Assembly: GCA_016795465.1 (NCBI GenBank)
Contig: JAEUHK010000031.1
Location: 23,188-87,187, forward strand
DNA length: 64,000 nt
From: Verrucomicrobiaceae bacterium
Lineage (GTDB): Bacteria > Verrucomicrobiota > Verrucomicrobiia > Verrucomicrobiales > Verrucomicrobiaceae
Direction of reading: 5' to 3'
The position numbers and the translations under genes are program-made. Under the pieces are notes generated by a model. It was not told the DNA's origin. It did no database searches and worked only from the letters and a program-made list of their open reading frames with translations. Shown here piece by piece: positions 62,319 to 64,000 of the stretch (positions within the stretch are counted from its first letter, which is position 1; each line of letters starts with the position of its first letter).

Positions 62319-62882
62319 ATGGCAATCAAACTCAGCGCCAACTACAGCAAGAAACTCGGCCTGCCCCAATTCAGCAGCCACAGTTTCAGCGCCTCCGTCG
62401 AAATCGAACTGACGGACATCACCCAGGCCGAGGCAGAGATCCAAAAGCTCTACCAACTCCTGCAGCACTCCGTTGACCAGGAAATCCAGAACCCCGGCTA
62501 TATCCCGGAAGGCACTGGATCGAATGGCTCCAACGGCCACCACAACCAGCCCCAGAACGGCCGCACCTATCAGATCAGTGGCAACCGCCGTCCCTACCCC
62601 AATGGGAACAACGGCCAGCGCCCCCAGACCAAACCGCAAGGCGAGGTCTGGAACTGCACCCCCGGCCAAAAGGGATTCATCCAGCGCATCGTCAACGAGA
62701 ACCAAATGCAGATGCAGGACGCTGAGGAGCTCTCCCAGCAGCTCTATGGCATCGGCGTGAAGGAACTCGACAAGATGCAGGCCAGCCAGGTCATCGAAGA
62801 ATTGCTCACCAAGGCGGGCAAGTCACCGAAGCAACACCGCTGGCAGCAACGTCAACCCCACACCACCCAACACGCAGCATGA
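62319..62882 (+). CDS. Nuclease-partner protein
   Basis: 187 residues. An N-terminal domain (residues ~1-55, KLSANYSKKLGLPQFSSHSFSASVEIELTDITQAEAEIQKLYQLLQHSVDQEI) is followed by an Asn/Gly/Gln/Pro-rich linker of ~50 residues and a C-terminal helical domain (TPGQKGFIQRIVNENQMQMQDAEELSQQLYGIGVKELDKMQASQVIEELL). The N-terminus is of the kind seen in small phage or plasmid proteins next to RecB-like nucleases. It overlaps the nuclease start by four bases (ATGA). A role in recombination or DNA processing is inferred from the pairing. Confidence 0.65.
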   Translation: MAIKLSANYSKKLGLPQFSSHSFSASVEIELTDITQAEAEIQKLYQLLQHSVDQEIQNPGYIPEGTGSNGSNGHHNQPQNGRTYQISGNRRPYPNGNNGQRPQTKPQGEVWNCTPGQKGFIQRIVNENQMQMQDAEELSQQLYGIGVKELDKMQASQVIEELLTKAGKSPKQHRWQQRQPHTTQHAA

Positions 62883-63697
62883 ACCCCACCGCTGAAGCTC
62901 CTCCACCACAGGAGCGCAGCGAGAAGGACATCATCCGGTCATTGCAGGAGGAGGTTTCAGCTTCGCGGCTGAGCCTCTTTTTGCAGTGCCGGCTGAAGTT
63001 TTATTATCGCTACGTCCTCCGTCTCAAGAAGCCCAAGACCGCCTCCCTGCATGTCGGCAATTCGGTTCACTCCGCGTTGAAGGCATGGAGCAAGGCGCGA
63101 TGGCTTGGCAAACCGCTCTCGCTCCGTGATTTGCACGATGCCTACACCAAAGCATGGGCGGACATCTCCGAAGGAACCGTTCCTTGGGAGACCGGCGAGG
63201 AAGAAGAGGAAAAGACCACGGGCTGGCGTCTGTGTGACACCTACATCCGGCAATGCGGTTCGATGGCAACCATCAAACCCGATGCCGTGGAAGTGTCCGT
63301 GGAAGCCGACCTGTCCCAACATGGTCTTCCCCGCCTCATCGGCATCCTCGATCTCGTTCAAGAAGGCACCATCATTGACTTCAAAACGAGTTCATCCACA
63401 CCCAACACCTCGTCTGTCGAGCACCTGCATGAACTCCAGGTCAGCAGCTACGCCGTCCTCTACCGTCACAACACGGGCAAAAAGGAAACCGGCATCGAGC
63501 TGCATCACCTGGTCAAACTGAAGAACCCCAAACTCTGCGTCACCGACCTCCCTCCCATGACCGAACAACAGGAACACCGCCTGTTTCATCTCATGGACAC
63601 CTACTACGAGGAACTGGGTCGTGCCGAGTTTTATCCCTCGCCCAGCTTCGCCTGCATGGGCTGCGAGTTCTTCGGTGAATGCCGTCGCTGGCGCTAA
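62879..63697 (+). CDS. Cas4/AddB-like PD-(D/E)XK nuclease with Fe-S cysteines
   Basis: 272 residues. The RecB-family motifs are all there: GNSVHSALKAW, then LIGILDLVQEGTIIDFKTSS (catalytic Asp, Asp and Lys), then QVSSYAVLYRHN (the QxxxY motif). One cysteine near the N-terminus (FLQCRLKFYYRY) and three near the C-terminus (FACMGCEFFGECRRWR) form the pattern that binds a 4Fe-4S cluster in Cas4 and AddB. No CRISPR array or cas1 gene is in the window, so this is a stand-alone exonuclease of element-type DNA processing. Confidence 0.9.
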   Translation: MNPTAEAPPPQERSEKDIIRSLQEEVSASRLSLFLQCRLKFYYRYVLRLKKPKTASLHVGNSVHSALKAWSKARWLGKPLSLRDLHDAYTKAWADISEGTVPWETGEEEEEKTTGWRLCDTYIRQCGSMATIKPDAVEVSVEADLSQHGLPRLIGILDLVQEGTIIDFKTSSSTPNTSSVEHLHELQVSSYAVLYRHNTGKKETGIELHHLVKLKNPKLCVTDLPPMTEQQEHRLFHLMDTYYEELGRAEFYPSPSFACMGCEFFGECRRWR

Positions 63698-63721
63698 ACC
63701 CTCAACCTCACTCACACCATC

Positions 63722-64000
63722 ATGAAACACCTCCTCACCCTCATCATCGGCCTGCTGCTGTTTTTACCGTCAGCTCACGCAGGCTGGTTTTCTAGTGATC
63801 CCGATCCCCTGGCACAAGCTCAGGAAAAGATCGTGGACCTGGAAAACACGCTCAGCACCCAAACGACCACCATGAACCGCTGGCAGATCGCCACAGGTTC
63901 ATTGGCGATTGGTTGCATCATCCTCCTCATCATCGGTGCCGCTCTCGGTGCCAAAACCCGTCAACATCACCATGAATCCACACGACGACTGGGACGAACA
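63722..64000 (+). CDS. Exported membrane protein, cut by the window edge
   Basis: 93 codons with no stop before the edge. A signal peptide (MKHLLTLIIGLLLFLPSAHAGWF) is followed by a short coiled coil and a membrane helix (WQIATGSLAIGCIILLIIGAALGA), then a His/Arg-rich stretch (KTRQHHHESTRR). Start context CACCATC-ATG. Function unknown. Confidence 0.55.
   Translation, partial: MKHLLTLIIGLLLFLPSAHAGWFSSDPDPLAQAQEKIVDLENTLSTQTTTMNRWQIATGSLAIGCIILLIIGAALGAKTRQHHHESTRRLGRT
63972..64000 (+). CDS. Possible next gene, partial
   Basis: ATG at 63972 in another frame reads MNPHDDWDE to the edge and has the same CATCACC leader as several other element genes. It overlaps the exported-protein frame. Only nine codons are visible, so the call is weak. 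Confidence 0.3.

Noticed and set aside
62879..63697. Cas4 of a CRISPR system
   Set aside because: No repeat-spacer array and no cas1, cas2 or effector gene was found in the window; the RecB-like fold with Fe-S cysteines also occurs in phage and element nucleases.

Overview
The window looks like the chromosome of a Verrucomicrobiota bacterium (Prosthecobacter/Verrucomicrobium-like). This is inferred from the Planctomycete-type cytochrome gene (PSCyt1/DUF1549/DUF1553), a TAT-exported DUF1501 protein, TAT-tagged sugar isomerase, PQQ-propeller and SGNH secreted proteins, high GC in the left part, and starts that almost never carry a Shine-Dalgarno sequence. No rRNA, complete tRNA or CRISPR array was seen.

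Layout. 1-3.3 kb: two diverged copies of a 272-bp hairpin-rich repeat bracket small orphan genes, followed by a DUF4279-like gene and a free-standing EF-Tu domain III-like protein. 3.4-14 kb: a large secreted thioredoxin-fold protein, a frameshifted sugar phosphate isomerase, deoC, the PSCyt/DUF1553 gene, a YhcG nuclease gene and the DUF1501 gene. 14-19 kb: a TetR-controlled DevCAB-TolC type efflux operon with a matching palindromic operator before the regulator and before the transporter genes. 19-25.8 kb: mtnA, then a minus-strand set (cyclic-nucleotide-binding protein, LRR-like lipoprotein, VTT membrane protein, PQQ propeller, secreted protein, PLD-like protein). 25.8-32.6 kb: a complete F-type ATP synthase operon atpBEFHAGDC on the minus strand. 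32.8-38.2 kb: a potassium channel, a coiled-coil membrane protein, two small proteins that may be roadblock-like, an ammonium transporter and an SGNH hydrolase.

38.2 kb to the right edge: an integrated element of lower GC. It begins with a 3' tRNA fragment (att-like) and a tyrosine recombinase, followed by excisionase-like HTH genes and a replication module (a KfrA/phage-like protein, two related PrimPol-like proteins and a RepA-like helicase). A GAF pair follows, then a long run of lipoproteins, small membrane proteins and a Sel1-repeat protein built around a 2023-residue protein. That protein fuses a class III nucleotidyl cyclase, a Ser/Thr kinase, a membrane segment and a parvulin-type domain. 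The window ends with a Cas4/AddB-like Fe-S nuclease and its partner gene, and with genes cut by the right edge. No conjugation or virion genes are visible, so the type of element is undecided.

The best candidates for undescribed biology are the cyclase-kinase-parvulin protein with its envelope-protein neighbours, the inverted arrays of 7- and 8-mers in intergenic DNA, the hairpin embedded in frame in the DUF1553 gene, and the repeat-bracketed cassette with the solo EF-Tu domain.
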